Origin: Gracilaria gracilis
Taxonomy: Eukaryota; Rhodophyta; Florideophyceae; Gracilariales; Gracilariaceae
Length of the DNA stretch: 64,000 nt
Direction of reading: 5' to 3'
Assembly (NCBI GenBank): GCA_030374805.1
Contig: JARGSG010000224.1
Location: 806,001-870,000 of the forward strand
Below the pieces are notes generated by a model, which was not told the origin of the DNA, ran no database searches, and saw only the letters and a program-made list of their open reading frames with translations. Position numbers and translations under genes: made by a program. This document shows, piece by piece, positions 31,942-40,955 of the stretch; positions within the stretch are counted from its first letter, which is position 1; each line of letters starts with the position of its first letter.

Positions 31942-33210
31942 ATGTTGACGTTGACTGCGTTCACGCCGGCGCTGCTCCTCCGCCGCCCATCGGCGGTCGC
32001 GCGACGCACGACGACGCGCGCGCGCAGCATGGCGACCCCCGCGGCGAGCAGCAGCGAGCGGCCGCTCTCGGCGTACCTGCGGCAGGTACGGCACGCAACG
32101 CCGACGCGCATCGTGCTAGGAAACGAGGCCAGCGACCTGGACTCCATCGCGAGCAGCGTGGTATACGCGTTCCTGACGCGCGACCAAGGCACGGTAGCGC
32201 CGATGCTGCACATCGCGCGCGACGAGCTGCGACTGCGCGGCGACGCGCGTCTGGCGCTGCGCGAGTGCGGCGTGGACGAGCACAGCCTGCGCAGCCTGGG
32301 CGAGGAGGCGCGCACCACGCTGGCGCAATGCGAGCTGGTGCTGGTGGACCACAACCAGCTGGCGGAGTCCGCCGCCTTCCTGCAGCGCAACGTGGTGGCC
32401 ATCCTGGACCACCACCGCGACGAGCGTCACCACTTGCACGCGCGCCCGCGCTCCATCGCGCCGGTGGGCTCGTGCGCCACGCTGGTGGCCGAGGCGGCGC
32501 GCGCGTCGGCCGCCGCCGCCGCCGCCGCGCCGCTGCCGCCGCACGCGGCGCTGCTGCTGCTGTCCGCGCTGGTGCTGGACGTGGGCGCGCGCGCAGAGGG
32601 CGCGCGCGCGACGCCGCGCGACGCCGCCGCGCTGCGCTGGCTGCGCGGCGCGGCGTGCGTGCGCGCCGAGTGGGTGGCGAGCTGGCACGCGCGGCTGCGC
32701 GCAGCGCGCGACGACGTGAGCGCACTGTCGGCCGACGAGCTGCTGCGCCGCGACGCTAAGCTGGTCGCGGCCGGCGATACGCAGGCGCTGCTGTGCTCCG
32801 TGCCGCTGCGGCTGGACGCCGTGCCGGCCGCCGCGCTACGAGGCGCCGCGAGGCGCGCGCGCGCGCAGCTGGTCGTCGTGCTGTCGAGGACAAGACGCGG
32901 CCGCGAGGTGCTGCTTTACGGCGCGCCGCGCGTGGCGGCGGCCGTTGTGGCGCGCGTGGCGCGCGAGCCGGACGTGGCGTGGCACGAGCTGCCAGTGCCA
33001 GCGGCGGCGGCTGCTGCTGCTGCGGAGGCGGAGGCGGAGGCGGAGGAGGAGGAGGAGGAAGAGGAAGGAGAGGAAGAGGAAGGGGAAGAAGCGCAGGCGG
33101 GCGGAGTGGAGCGCGGGCGGACGACGGTGCGGCGCTTCGCGCAGCCCAACGTGCACGCCAGCCGCAAGCGCGTGCTGCCGCTGGTGCGCGACGCGTTACA
33201 CGCGCTGTAA
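31942..33210 (+). CDS. PPX1: Exopolyphosphatase/Prune-type DHH phosphoesterase
   Basis: The protein is 422 residues from ATG 31942. DHH-family motifs appear in order: NEASDLDSIASS (motif I), LVDHNQ (II), ILDHHRDE (III, the DHH itself), GSCATLVAE (IV), and LVLDVG with a following TPRD. A DHHA2-like C-terminal domain follows. This is the layout of yeast PPX1 and animal Prune, manganese-dependent enzymes acting on polyphosphate or nucleotides. An Ala/Glu-rich insert (AEAEAEEEEEEEEGEEEEGE) lies between residues ~350 and 380. The N-terminus (MLTLTAFTPALLLRRPSAVA then RRTTTRARS) looks like an organelle presequence, and a second ATG at about 32030 would give a cytosolic form. Confidence 0.82.
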   Translation: MLTLTAFTPALLLRRPSAVARRTTTRARSMATPAASSSERPLSAYLRQVRHATPTRIVLGNEASDLDSIASSVVYAFLTRDQGTVAPMLHIARDELRLRGDARLALRECGVDEHSLRSLGEEARTTLAQCELVLVDHNQLAESAAFLQRNVVAILDHHRDERHHLHARPRSIAPVGSCATLVAEAARASAAAAAAAPLPPHAALLLLSALVLDVGARAEGARATPRDAAALRWLRGAACVRAEWVASWHARLRAARDDVSALSADELLRRDAKLVAAGDTQALLCSVPLRLDAVPAAALRGAARRARAQLVVVLSRTRRGREVLLYGAPRVAAAVVARVAREPDVAWHELPVPAAAAAAAAEAEAEAEEEEEEEEGEEEEGEEAQAGGVERGRTTVRRFAQPNVHASRKRVLPLVRDALHAL

Positions 33211-33404
33211 AGCGCGCGCCGTTGCGGCGTGCGCTGCGCCACGCGTCCGCGCCGCTGTGGCGCGCCGCCAGCCGCTGGCGCGTCGCGCCATCTCGGGCGC
33301 CGCGTGTGAACTTCACACGCTCTGCTGCTACTGCTGCTTCTAAGCGCGCACGTCTCGTTCCGCAAGCGGCGCGCCTTTGCTGTGGCAGCCGCTTCCCGCT
33401 CCAC

Positions 33405-36400
33405 ATGCTGCGCGAACTCTCGCTCAAGGCGAAGCGCCGCGCGCGCCACGCCCCGCCGCCGCCGCCGCCGCCGCCGCCGTCGCGCGCGGCGGAGCCGCCG
33501 CCGCCGCCGTCGGGTGCTGCGGCGCGCGCGGGGGGCGCGCCGACCGCCGACGAGCATAGCTCCAGGCCGGCGGCGCGCCTGTCGAGGGGCTTGTCGTCGT
33601 TGCCGCGCCGCATCTCGCGTACCGCGTCGCTCACTCGCTCCGCGTCCATCACGCGCTCGTCGTCGTTCGCGCGCCGCCGGGAGCACTCGCACCACGCCGT
33701 GCCGCCCAAGCAGCCTTCGCCGCCGCCCGTGCAGCGCCAGACGCGCCTGTTTGAACGCAAGCCGGGCTGCACCGTGCCGCTCACCGACGTGGACGCCCTC
33801 ATTAAATGGAGGCCCACCGGCCTGGATGCGCGCTGCGTGTCGTCTGTTCCGTTGCCCGCCGCCTTTGTGCAGCGTTATGTCAGAGGTGGCGTGGCGCACT
33901 CCGCTTCTATTCCCGCGTCGCGCGGATCGTCCTCCGCGCTCAGGCGCTTGCAGCCGGCTAGGTTGCTGCTGTGCCATGACTTTCGCGATGGCTACCATCA
34001 GTGGGAGGCCAATGCTGACGGCGTGCGCGGCGATCAATGCGAGCTCGGTGCCATGTGGCGCTTCAATCACTGGGCGTACGTTGATGTGTTTGTTTACTTT
34101 TCTCATTATTGTGTCACAATTCCGCCCTTGGGCTTTATTCACGCCGCCCATCGCCACGGCACGCTCATGTTGGGCACGCTCATCTTCGAGTGGGAAGCCG
34201 GTCAGCGAGAGCTGACCAAGATTTTGCAAACCTTCAAGACCAGGGCGCATGCCGCTCGTCAGCTGGCCTCCATCGCCAAGTTTTACGGCTTTGATGGCTG
34301 GCTTGTCAACGTGGAGGTCGCGCTCAAGGGCGGTTCGTCCGCCGCCTCCGATCTAGCCGCCTTCGTCGCGGATCTTACGCGCGCCGTGCGTAAACTGCTG
34401 GGCCCTGTTTCGGAGGTCATTTGGTTCGACTCGGTCACCCGCGACGGCGCGCTTTCGTGGCAGAATGAACTCAACGCCGAGAATGAGCCATTCTTCAAGG
34501 CCGCCGGCTCATTGTTCACCAACTATTGCTGGGACCGCAATGCGCCCGTGCGTTCTGCGGTCAAGGCGGGCACGCGTCGAACAGATGTGTGGACCGGTAT
34601 TGATGTGCATGGCCGCAATACTTTTGGCGGCGGCGGCTTTCATTCGCATCTTGCGCTGCGCGCCATCAAGCAGGGCGGCACCTCGGCCGCCATTTTCGCC
34701 CCGGCCTGGACCGTTGAGAAGTGTCCACCCAATGTGGAGGACCCGCGTGAGCTTGAGGAACGCTTTTGGACCGGGCCTAGCGGACGATTTGGGCGCGAGT
34801 GCGTGGCTCAGTATTACCGCGAGCGTGCCGTGCTGCTGCAGCTTCCGTTTGAGACCTGTTTTGATCCCGGGTGGGGCCCGATGCAGATGAAAAACGGCGC
34901 TGTGATAAGTCATGAACCGTACTTCAACATGGCTCAACAGGCTATACAACCAAGCTTCTTGCGCGAAGTCATTGTCGGCGGTGACGTTACTGCCGCCAAA
35001 CTGTGGCTGAGCCATGAGCGCGCATACAATGGCTCCGCTTCTATACGAACAGAGTTTACGTTTTCCGATTCTAGAATGCTAACTGGGTCTTTCTCCATTC
35101 TTCGTTTGTTTGTTGCTAACCTTCTTATTCCTGTTCGACCGTCGAGGTTTTCAACGCCAGTCAAGGTCTCCATTCAGTACACTATATGCGCACAAGCCAA
35201 GGACCCCGCCGACGCGGCGTCTGCATTTGGTTTGCTACTCCTGTTTGCGTCACCCGCTCATGCTGTTTTGCTTGTTGGATCCAAAGCTGGCTGGCTCAGT
35301 CGTGCTCCGCCTCGGATACAAATACACGGTCGATATGTGGAAGTGTCTGTCGTGGCGGCCTCAATGGAGCAGCGAGCACATGGGTCTCCGGATCCCGAAG
35401 CAGGCTTTTCGGAATGGCGCACAAGATCATTCGAGCTCGATACGAGTATTACTGCGGGTCAGCGTCTTTCGGAAGTGATGATCATTGCCGGTGGTCCGCC
35501 GTCGCAAGCGGTTTCCGTGCGACCGTCTCCGTTCATGTCGCCTACTGCGTCGCGCTTGTCGTCGCGGATTGGTTCGCGTTTCGCATCGCGACGGAATAGT
35601 CCGCCGAACGAGCGGGAAAACAGGACACGTGACGGCGGAGGAGGTGGCGATGCGTTCGGTGCCGGTTTGTTGAGCAAGTACCGCGAATCATTTGGCGGGC
35701 GGAAAGGGCTGGCAGCGACCGGACCGGAGTTTGCTGGGGTGCACCTGCGCGGTCGCGACGAACCAGGTGAGATGGTGGCGAACGCGCGACAAGCGACGCG
35801 TTTCAACATGGGTTATGGGTCGCATTTTTCCGTTGAAGGCAATATTGACTTTAGCGGTCTGGAGGATGACGGGATGAAGTCGACGGCGAGCTCACGGCCG
35901 ATGAGTCGGTTTAGTTCGCGGTTTGGCACGCCGTCCGGCAGCCGCGCGCTGTCGCGGTATGGATCGCGGGCGTCGAGCCGCGCCGGGTCGCTGGCGGCTT
36001 CGCTGGCGGCGTCGAGGAACCCGAGCGTTGCGGCATCGCTGGCGGCCAGTCGGCAGGGGTCGAGATACGTGAGCCCGTCGCGCACGCCGGCTGGCGGGGG
36101 CATGGGCGGCGTGCAGGCGGAGGAGGTGCTGAAGATGTTGGGCAACAATGGCGCGGGCGCGAGGAAGCGCAGCGCGCTGTGCGAGGCGGCGGAGGAGGCG
36201 GAGAACACGAGGTCCAGCGTGGTGATCTCGGACTTGAAGACGGCGCTGATGAAGGCGGCGGGCAATATGGCGGGCGCGGAGGACGGCGTGTCGGAGAAGC
36301 GGGCGGTGTTTCTGGGCATGTTCAGAATGGAGGGCGTGGGCGGCGCGGAGGAGGCGTCGTCGAGGAGGACGAGCGACTTGATGAACGGCTCGGTGGCGAT

Positions 36401-36434
36401 GGGCGGGAGAAGGTTTGACGCGGATCGGTATTAG
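33405..36434 (+). CDS. ENGASE: GH85 endo-beta-N-acetylglucosaminidase (ENGase)
   Basis: The protein is 1009 residues. The GH85 domain spans about residues 120-480: LLLCHDFRDGYHQWEANADG, WRFNHWAYVDVFVYFSHYCV, VPPLGFIHAAHRHG-type text, then GFDGWLVNVEVAL. In the last, Asn302 and Glu304 are the family's catalytic pair, followed by VIWFDSVTRDG. ENGases cut the chitobiose core of N-glycans in the cytosol. A beta-rich domain follows, then ~320 residues of Ser/Arg-rich repeats (SRFSSRFGTPSGSRALSRYG), which is longer than usual for the family. The N-terminus is Pro-rich with S-R/R-S repeats and no signal peptide, consistent with a cytosolic enzyme. The ATG lies 195 bases after the PPX1-like stop. It is intronless. 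Confidence 0.9.
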   Translation: MLRELSLKAKRRARHAPPPPPPPPPSRAAEPPPPPSGAAARAGGAPTADEHSSRPAARLSRGLSSLPRRISRTASLTRSASITRSSSFARRREHSHHAVPPKQPSPPPVQRQTRLFERKPGCTVPLTDVDALIKWRPTGLDARCVSSVPLPAAFVQRYVRGGVAHSASIPASRGSSSALRRLQPARLLLCHDFRDGYHQWEANADGVRGDQCELGAMWRFNHWAYVDVFVYFSHYCVTIPPLGFIHAAHRHGTLMLGTLIFEWEAGQRELTKILQTFKTRAHAARQLASIAKFYGFDGWLVNVEVALKGGSSAASDLAAFVADLTRAVRKLLGPVSEVIWFDSVTRDGALSWQNELNAENEPFFKAAGSLFTNYCWDRNAPVRSAVKAGTRRTDVWTGIDVHGRNTFGGGGFHSHLALRAIKQGGTSAAIFAPAWTVEKCPPNVEDPRELEERFWTGPSGRFGRECVAQYYRERAVLLQLPFETCFDPGWGPMQMKNGAVISHEPYFNMAQQAIQPSFLREVIVGGDVTAAKLWLSHERAYNGSASIRTEFTFSDSRMLTGSFSILRLFVANLLIPVRPSRFSTPVKVSIQYTICAQAKDPADAASAFGLLLLFASPAHAVLLVGSKAGWLSRAPPRIQIHGRYVEVSVVAASMEQRAHGSPDPEAGFSEWRTRSFELDTSITAGQRLSEVMIIAGGPPSQAVSVRPSPFMSPTASRLSSRIGSRFASRRNSPPNERENRTRDGGGGGDAFGAGLLSKYRESFGGRKGLAATGPEFAGVHLRGRDEPGEMVANARQATRFNMGYGSHFSVEGNIDFSGLEDDGMKSTASSRPMSRFSSRFGTPSGSRALSRYGSRASSRAGSLAASLAASRNPSVAASLAASRQGSRYVSPSRTPAGGGMGGVQAEEVLKMLGNNGAGARKRSALCEAAEEAENTRSSVVISDLKTALMKAAGNMAGAEDGVSEKRAVFLGMFRMEGVGGAEEASSRRTSDLMNGSVAMGGRRFDADRY

Positions 36435-36654
36435 GTACATGCATGTACGCCGTCGGTACGACGGTACCGAAGGTAAGCCCGCTACCGTGTAGCTAAAGTT
36501 AGTAGATAACTTGAACTTCTCACATTGTTGTGAGCGATGGCGCGCGCGCGCGCGAAGGCGCCGCTCGTGACGGCGCGCAGATATTTTTTCTGGCTGCAAC
36601 TGTTTGCAGCAAGTGTGCTCAGCAGCTCTGCTGCTCCTTCCACCGATAGATATT

Positions 36655-36730
36655 GCCGCGCCGCCCGCAGCCTCTGAGCCGCCCGCAGCCTTTGAGCTGC
36701 CCGCCGCCTTTGTGCCGCCCGCCCGCAAGC
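36655..36730. repeat. 18-bp degenerate repeat upstream of the GNAT-VOC start
   Basis: About four copies of a GCCCGCAGCCTTTGAGCT-like unit lie directly before the ATG at 36733, in the presumed 5' UTR. Confidence 0.7.
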
Positions 36731-36732
36731 CG

Positions 36733-37806
36733 ATGGCGTTCGTGTCCACCAGCGCACCGCACAGCCGCCCCCGCCCGGCGGCACAGCTCGGCGCGCCGCG
36801 CGTGTGCGCGCGCCGCCGCCGCCGCCGCGGCAGCGGCAGCGGCAGCGGCGCTCACGCGCTGCGCGCCTGCGCGCGCCACCACCACGACGCGCCACGCGCA
36901 GACGGCGCGCCCAACGTGCGCCGCGCGCGCAACCCCACGGAGCTGCACCTGCTGTACGCGGTGTGGAACCGCGTGGCGCGCGAAGAGTCGCTGCCAGCGC
37001 TGGCGCCCGACGAGCACGACGCGGCGGCGTGCACCGTGCACCTGCTGGCGCGCGCGCCGGACCGCTCCGTGAGCGGCGCGGCGCGGCTGCTGCGCGTGGC
37101 GCAGAACGCGCGGCTGGATCGCGTCGCCGTGCTGCCCGAGTGGCGCGGTCGCGGCGTGGGGCGCGCGCTCGTGGAGCGCTTGCTGCTGCTGGCTGCGCCC
37201 GTGGACGGCGCCATTTACGTGCACGCTACGCGCGGCGAGATGGGCTTCTTCTCCATTTTGGGCTTCGAGACGCTGGGCAATGACTTTGTTCACGGCGCAG
37301 TGCAGATGAGGACCATGGTGTATCGCACGCCGGTTTGCGCGCCGGCCGTCGGATGTGTCGGCCTGCATCACACCTCCGTGCGTGTGTCCGACATCGAGAG
37401 GAGCCTTGCCTTTTACGGCTCGCTGGGCTTTTTCGTCACGGACAAGTTCGTCACCAGCGGCGGCCAGCGTGCGTGCTACGTGGAAGGGCTGGGCACCCGT
37501 CTGGAGTTGGTGGAGTGCAACAACGGTAGTGGCGGCTTGAGCGGCGTGCAGGGCGTGCCTCACACCGGCTTTGACCGACTTGTGTTCGATGTCACCAAGG
37601 CATGCACCGACCTTGAAACGTTCCTGCAGCACTTGGAGAGACGCAACGGAGGCGCCATTCATATTGCCGCGCAGCCGGCCAAACAGGTGGCTGGCGCTCA
37701 CGTTGTGAGCGTGGCTAGTGTTTATGATCCGGACGCTTTTCCGATCGACTTTATTCGCAGGGAGGCTATGGTTCCGAATGAGCTGCGAAGCAGCGTTGAC
37801 TGGTGA
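36733..37806 (+). CDS. GNAT acetyltransferase fused to a VOC/glyoxalase domain, probably plastid
   Basis: The protein is 357 residues. The N-terminus MAFVSTSAPHSRPRPAAQLG, then an Arg run, looks like a red-algal plastid transit peptide (Phe near the start). Residues ~75-200 form a GNAT domain with the acetyl-CoA loop RVAVLPEWRGRGVGRALVER and a GFFSILGFETLGNDFV end. Residues ~210-345 form a VOC domain (GLHHTSVRVSDIERSLAFYG, YVEGLGTRLELVECNN, DPDAFPIDFIRRE with the C-terminal Glu of the metal site). The two enzyme types in one chain suggest linked steps on one metabolite, but the substrate cannot be inferred. The open frame upstream (from TTG 36604) is an 18-bp Pro/Ala repeat without an ATG. 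Confidence 0.85.
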   Translation: MAFVSTSAPHSRPRPAAQLGAPRVCARRRRRRGSGSGSGAHALRACARHHHDAPRADGAPNVRRARNPTELHLLYAVWNRVAREESLPALAPDEHDAAACTVHLLARAPDRSVSGAARLLRVAQNARLDRVAVLPEWRGRGVGRALVERLLLLAAPVDGAIYVHATRGEMGFFSILGFETLGNDFVHGAVQMRTMVYRTPVCAPAVGCVGLHHTSVRVSDIERSLAFYGSLGFFVTDKFVTSGGQRACYVEGLGTRLELVECNNGSGGLSGVQGVPHTGFDRLVFDVTKACTDLETFLQHLERRNGGAIHIAAQPAKQVAGAHVVSVASVYDPDAFPIDFIRREAMVPNELRSSVDW

Positions 37807-37914
37807 GCGCTTTGAGTTTTTTGGCTACACATTTGTAACACAGACGCGGTGCGTGTAGCATGTAACAATAGCGAGTAAGTAAAGAAGAGCATGTGCATGT
37901 AAACGACGTCAAGC

Positions 37915-38790
37915 TCAAAACGTCGCCGACGATTTGCACAACAAAAACGGCGACAGATCAACATGATGCAGCCGTTTCTCCAAAAGGTACTCGCAAACGG
38001 CCGCCGTCACAACGGGGATGAACAGGTTGTCATCCAACCCAAGCGGCACAAAACGAAATGGCAACAACAGCTGCGGCGACGGAATGATCACCTCTGTGAA
38101 CGCGGCGCCGATTCCAATCGGAACCGACATGATCAACGCCTCCCTGAGGTCCATGGTGCTTTGCGTGGCGCAACAAAACGCAGCCAGTACGGTGAGGATG
38201 GCGGCGAACGCGCCGAATACAAAGCCGGCGGCGGACTTGCCGTTGGGAAGGCGCGCTTCTGGAAGCACTGTTTCAAACGAAAAGCCGACCAACGCCGCCA
38301 CCGGATCGGCTATACACAGTGACAGCATGCCCACGCAGGCGGCTGTGTTGGAGAAGTACGAGGCGGTGATAGCGACGCCCAGCGTGTAGTAAAGCATGCC
38401 CGAAAACTGCTTTGCCTCGTGTCGTCGCATGAACGACTTGAACGAGGAGAGCACCACGCGATTCACAAACCCATTTGGACGACGGATGCGAGACAGCTCG
38501 ACCACGAACACCAGCAACACCAGCACGAACATGAACGGGCGCCATGTGGCAGATGCCAGATTGCGCGTGAGAAAGGCGTAGCCAAAACCGCTGAGCAAGT
38601 GGAAGAGCTGCAAGGTATATATATTGTATATATAAATGTAAGGTTAGCACAGCAGAGGAAAAGACGTAGCAGCGATTCGGCCACGGCCACGCACCTTTCT
38701 GGAGAAATGGAACGCCTTGCGCGTAGGCAAAGCGCTGGAAATGACGTCAGCGCGCGGAGGCAAGGCGGACGGCGCCAACGGTCGAGTCAT
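37915..38790 (-). CDS. DGK1/phytol-kinase-like CTP-dependent lipid kinase, two exons
   Basis: Exon 1 is 38695-38790 (32 codons from ATG 38790) and exon 2 is 37915-38607. The 87-nt intron is AAG|GTGCGT ... TTGCAG|CTC. The spliced protein has 263 residues. The junction recreates FHFSRK-LFHLLSGFGYAF, the family's R-K-x-x-H motif, followed by membrane helices. Further matches are ELSRIRRPNGFVNRVVLSSF, MLYYTLGVAITAS, CIADPVAALVGF and NGKSAAGFVFG, which fit the DGK1/VTE5/SEC59 cytidylyltransferase-like kinases. These phosphorylate diacylglycerol, phytol or dolichol using CTP. DGK1-type spacing looks closest. It is convergent with the GNAT-VOC gene. Confidence 0.8.
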
Positions 38791-39030
38791 CGCTCGCAGC
38801 GGCGATAGAATGTGTCAGATAGATATGTTGTTAGATACCAAGTACCGTCGTACCGTCGGTACAAGAGCAACAGCGAGTTGGCCGACAGGCGGCGGTGGCA
38901 AAAGAGCGCGTCAATCGGATCCCTTCATCATCTTTACACACGAGGAACACACAGTTACAAAAAAGAGGGGCGCAAACATAAAAATAGTACACACAACAAC
39001 AACATGCAGCCGTCACCATCATCATGATGA

Positions 39031-39975
39031 TCATTGCCGCATTTCCTCCATCTTCCTCTCGCTGGCCACCAGGCTCAACAAGTTGATGCCCGAGCTGTCC
39101 GCAATCGCCTTGGACAGCATTGGCGGCTTGGCCGCAGACACACTGGTGAAGCCGCTGCCGTTCGAACTGGGCTGCGACACCAGCTGCGCACGCGCGCTCG
39201 GGCTGCCCGGTGGTGTACGCATCACCACCGTCTGCGCCGTATTCACGCCGCCTGCGCTGCCGTTAGCCGCACCGCCGCCCACCTTGGTGAGATCGCTCTC
39301 CGACATGCTTCTCTTCCTCGAGCTCTTGAGCAGCGATCCGTTCTTCTTGGCCACCCTCAAGAAGTACTTTTGCGCGTGCGTGCGTACCTGCGTGGCGTTT
39401 CTGGAGCCGACGTAGTTGGCAATGGCTCTCACGTCCTTGGGCCCAAACTTTTGCAACGCCTCCAAAAACCTGTGGTGCTCCGCGGGCGTCCAGTAGCGAC
39501 TCTGTACCTTGGGCGCGTCGCCCTTTCCTCGCTCCTTCTCCAGCTCGGCCACGCGGCATCGCAGCCGCTCAATCTCAGAGTGCGCCGCCTGCAGCTGTTG
39601 TTCCAACCGGCTCACCTTGGCGCAAGTGTCGTAGTAGCCGAGGTGCTGCATGGGGTGCATGGCGGGCAACGGCGAGCGCGCACCAGCGCCGCCGGGTGTC
39701 GAAAACGCGCAGGGCGGCGGCGGCGGCGGCGGCAGGTAGCCGCCGTGCAGCGCGTGCGTCGCGACGGCGCCCACGCCGGCCGCGACGGGCGGCAAGCCGC
39801 CGCCGTACGGCGCGGGCTGCAGCGGCGGAGGCGCGGCGCTCATCACGGGCGCGGAGCTGTGCGGCACGGCGTGTGGCGGCGGCAAGCCGGTCATGGTGCC
39901 GGGCGTGAGCGGCGGCCCGGGCTGGAGCGGGTGCGACTGCATGGCGGCGGGCTGCTGCTGCTGCTGCGACTGCAT
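39031..39975 (-). CDS. Second SHAQKYF-class MYB protein, coiled coil plus MYB
   Basis: From the first in-frame ATG (39975) the protein is 314 residues. It has a Gln/Pro/Ala/Gly-rich N-terminus, a leucine-heptad coiled coil (VSRLEQQLQAAHSEIERLRC), then a MYB repeat (RYWTPAEHHRFLEALQKFGP to QVRTHAQKYFLRV), a basic segment (KSSRKRSMSE) and a Ser-rich tail. It is a nuclear transcription factor that probably dimerises. Directly upstream the frame stays open through 41 Gln codons and on to 40359, but has no ATG there. The real protein may therefore start earlier through an unseen exon or non-AUG start and contain the polyGln tract. Confidence 0.8.
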   Translation of the reverse strand: MQSQQQQQPAAMQSHPLQPGPPLTPGTMTGLPPPHAVPHSSAPVMSAAPPPLQPAPYGGGLPPVAAGVGAVATHALHGGYLPPPPPPPCAFSTPGGAGARSPLPAMHPMQHLGYYDTCAKVSRLEQQLQAAHSEIERLRCRVAELEKERGKGDAPKVQSRYWTPAEHHRFLEALQKFGPKDVRAIANYVGSRNATQVRTHAQKYFLRVAKKNGSLLKSSRKRSMSESDLTKVGGGAANGSAGGVNTAQTVVMRTPPGSPSARAQLVSQPSSNGSGFTSVSAAKPPMLSKAIADSSGINLLSLVASERKMEEMRQ

Positions 39976-39982
39976 GGCGGCG

Positions 39983-40108
<126 letters not shown>

Positions 40109-40508
40109 GGCGGCGGGCGGCAGGGGTGACGACGAACGCGCGGCGCGGGCGCGGCACGGCGCGGCGCGGCGCGCTGTGAATGACAGAGGGCGCGAATGAG
40201 CGCGCACGACACGCTGCGCGTGTGCGTCGTTTGCGTGCGTGCGCACGCGGAGATTGCGCCACCGCCGAACGAGTGGCTGTGCCGCGCGCACGCGCCGCCG
40301 ATTTTTCCGCCCCGCTGGACACGTTGCGCCGCTGCCAGCGCTGACGTGGCGCCGTACACCCGCCGCGCCGTTTATTACACTCTTGGAGCGGCGCCATTCC
40401 CGCATCCGTCGTTCGTTCGTTTCCTCCCCCCCCTCTCCCTCCCACTCCCTTCATTGAACCGCGCGTCCTTCCGTCCTCCCGTCCCTCCGTCTTCTCCGCC
40501 GCTCCCGC

Positions 40509-40823
40509 ATGAATCGCGCCTTCTTCCTCGCGCTGCTGTGCGCGCTCGTCGCGCTCGCCACCGCCGAGCCAAAGTACAACTCCTTCCCCACGGACTACGT
40601 GCGTATGTGCGCCGCCTGGCATTGCGAGGGCTGCTCGCCGGAAGCCGCCGTGCCCGGACCGTGCCAGAGCGCCGCCGACTGCAAGCTTATCGTGTGCAAC
40701 CCCGCCCAGGCTGGCAACTGCCTTTCCGACCCGACACTGTCTTGGTGCGAGGACGTTCGCTGCAACACCGCGCCGCACTTGCTTCGCCAGATGTCCAACG
40801 TGCTTGGACGTCTTGGTCGCTAA
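40509..40823 (+). CDS. Small secreted cysteine-rich protein
   Basis: A 104-residue frame with a clear signal peptide (MNRAFFLALLCALVALATAE). The mature part has nine Cys in ~80 residues (CAAWHCEGCSPE, GPCQSAADCKLIVCNPAQ, NCLSDPTLSWCEDVRC), so at least one is unpaired or used for dimerisation. No family is recognised. It is divergent from the second MYB gene. The C-tract TTCCTCCCCCCCCTCTCCCT lies about 70 bases upstream of the ATG. Confidence 0.65.
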   Translation: MNRAFFLALLCALVALATAEPKYNSFPTDYVRMCAAWHCEGCSPEAAVPGPCQSAADCKLIVCNPAQAGNCLSDPTLSWCEDVRCNTAPHLLRQMSNVLGRLGR

Positions 40824-40955
40824 CTCTTGTGTACTTTTGCCCGCTCCGTTTCGTTTGTTCACTTCGACGGCCCGCCGTCGCTTTTGTACTACTGTAAACA
40901 GCTAACTCGTTTCAACTACCCTCGTACATTCGTTCGTTGCTTGCTTGTCCATTAG

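Noticed and set aside
32756-34250. Long minus-strand frames opposite PPX1-like and ENGase genes
   Set aside because: Composition artefacts (Arg/Ala/Pro runs) fully overlapping genes with clear family motifs.
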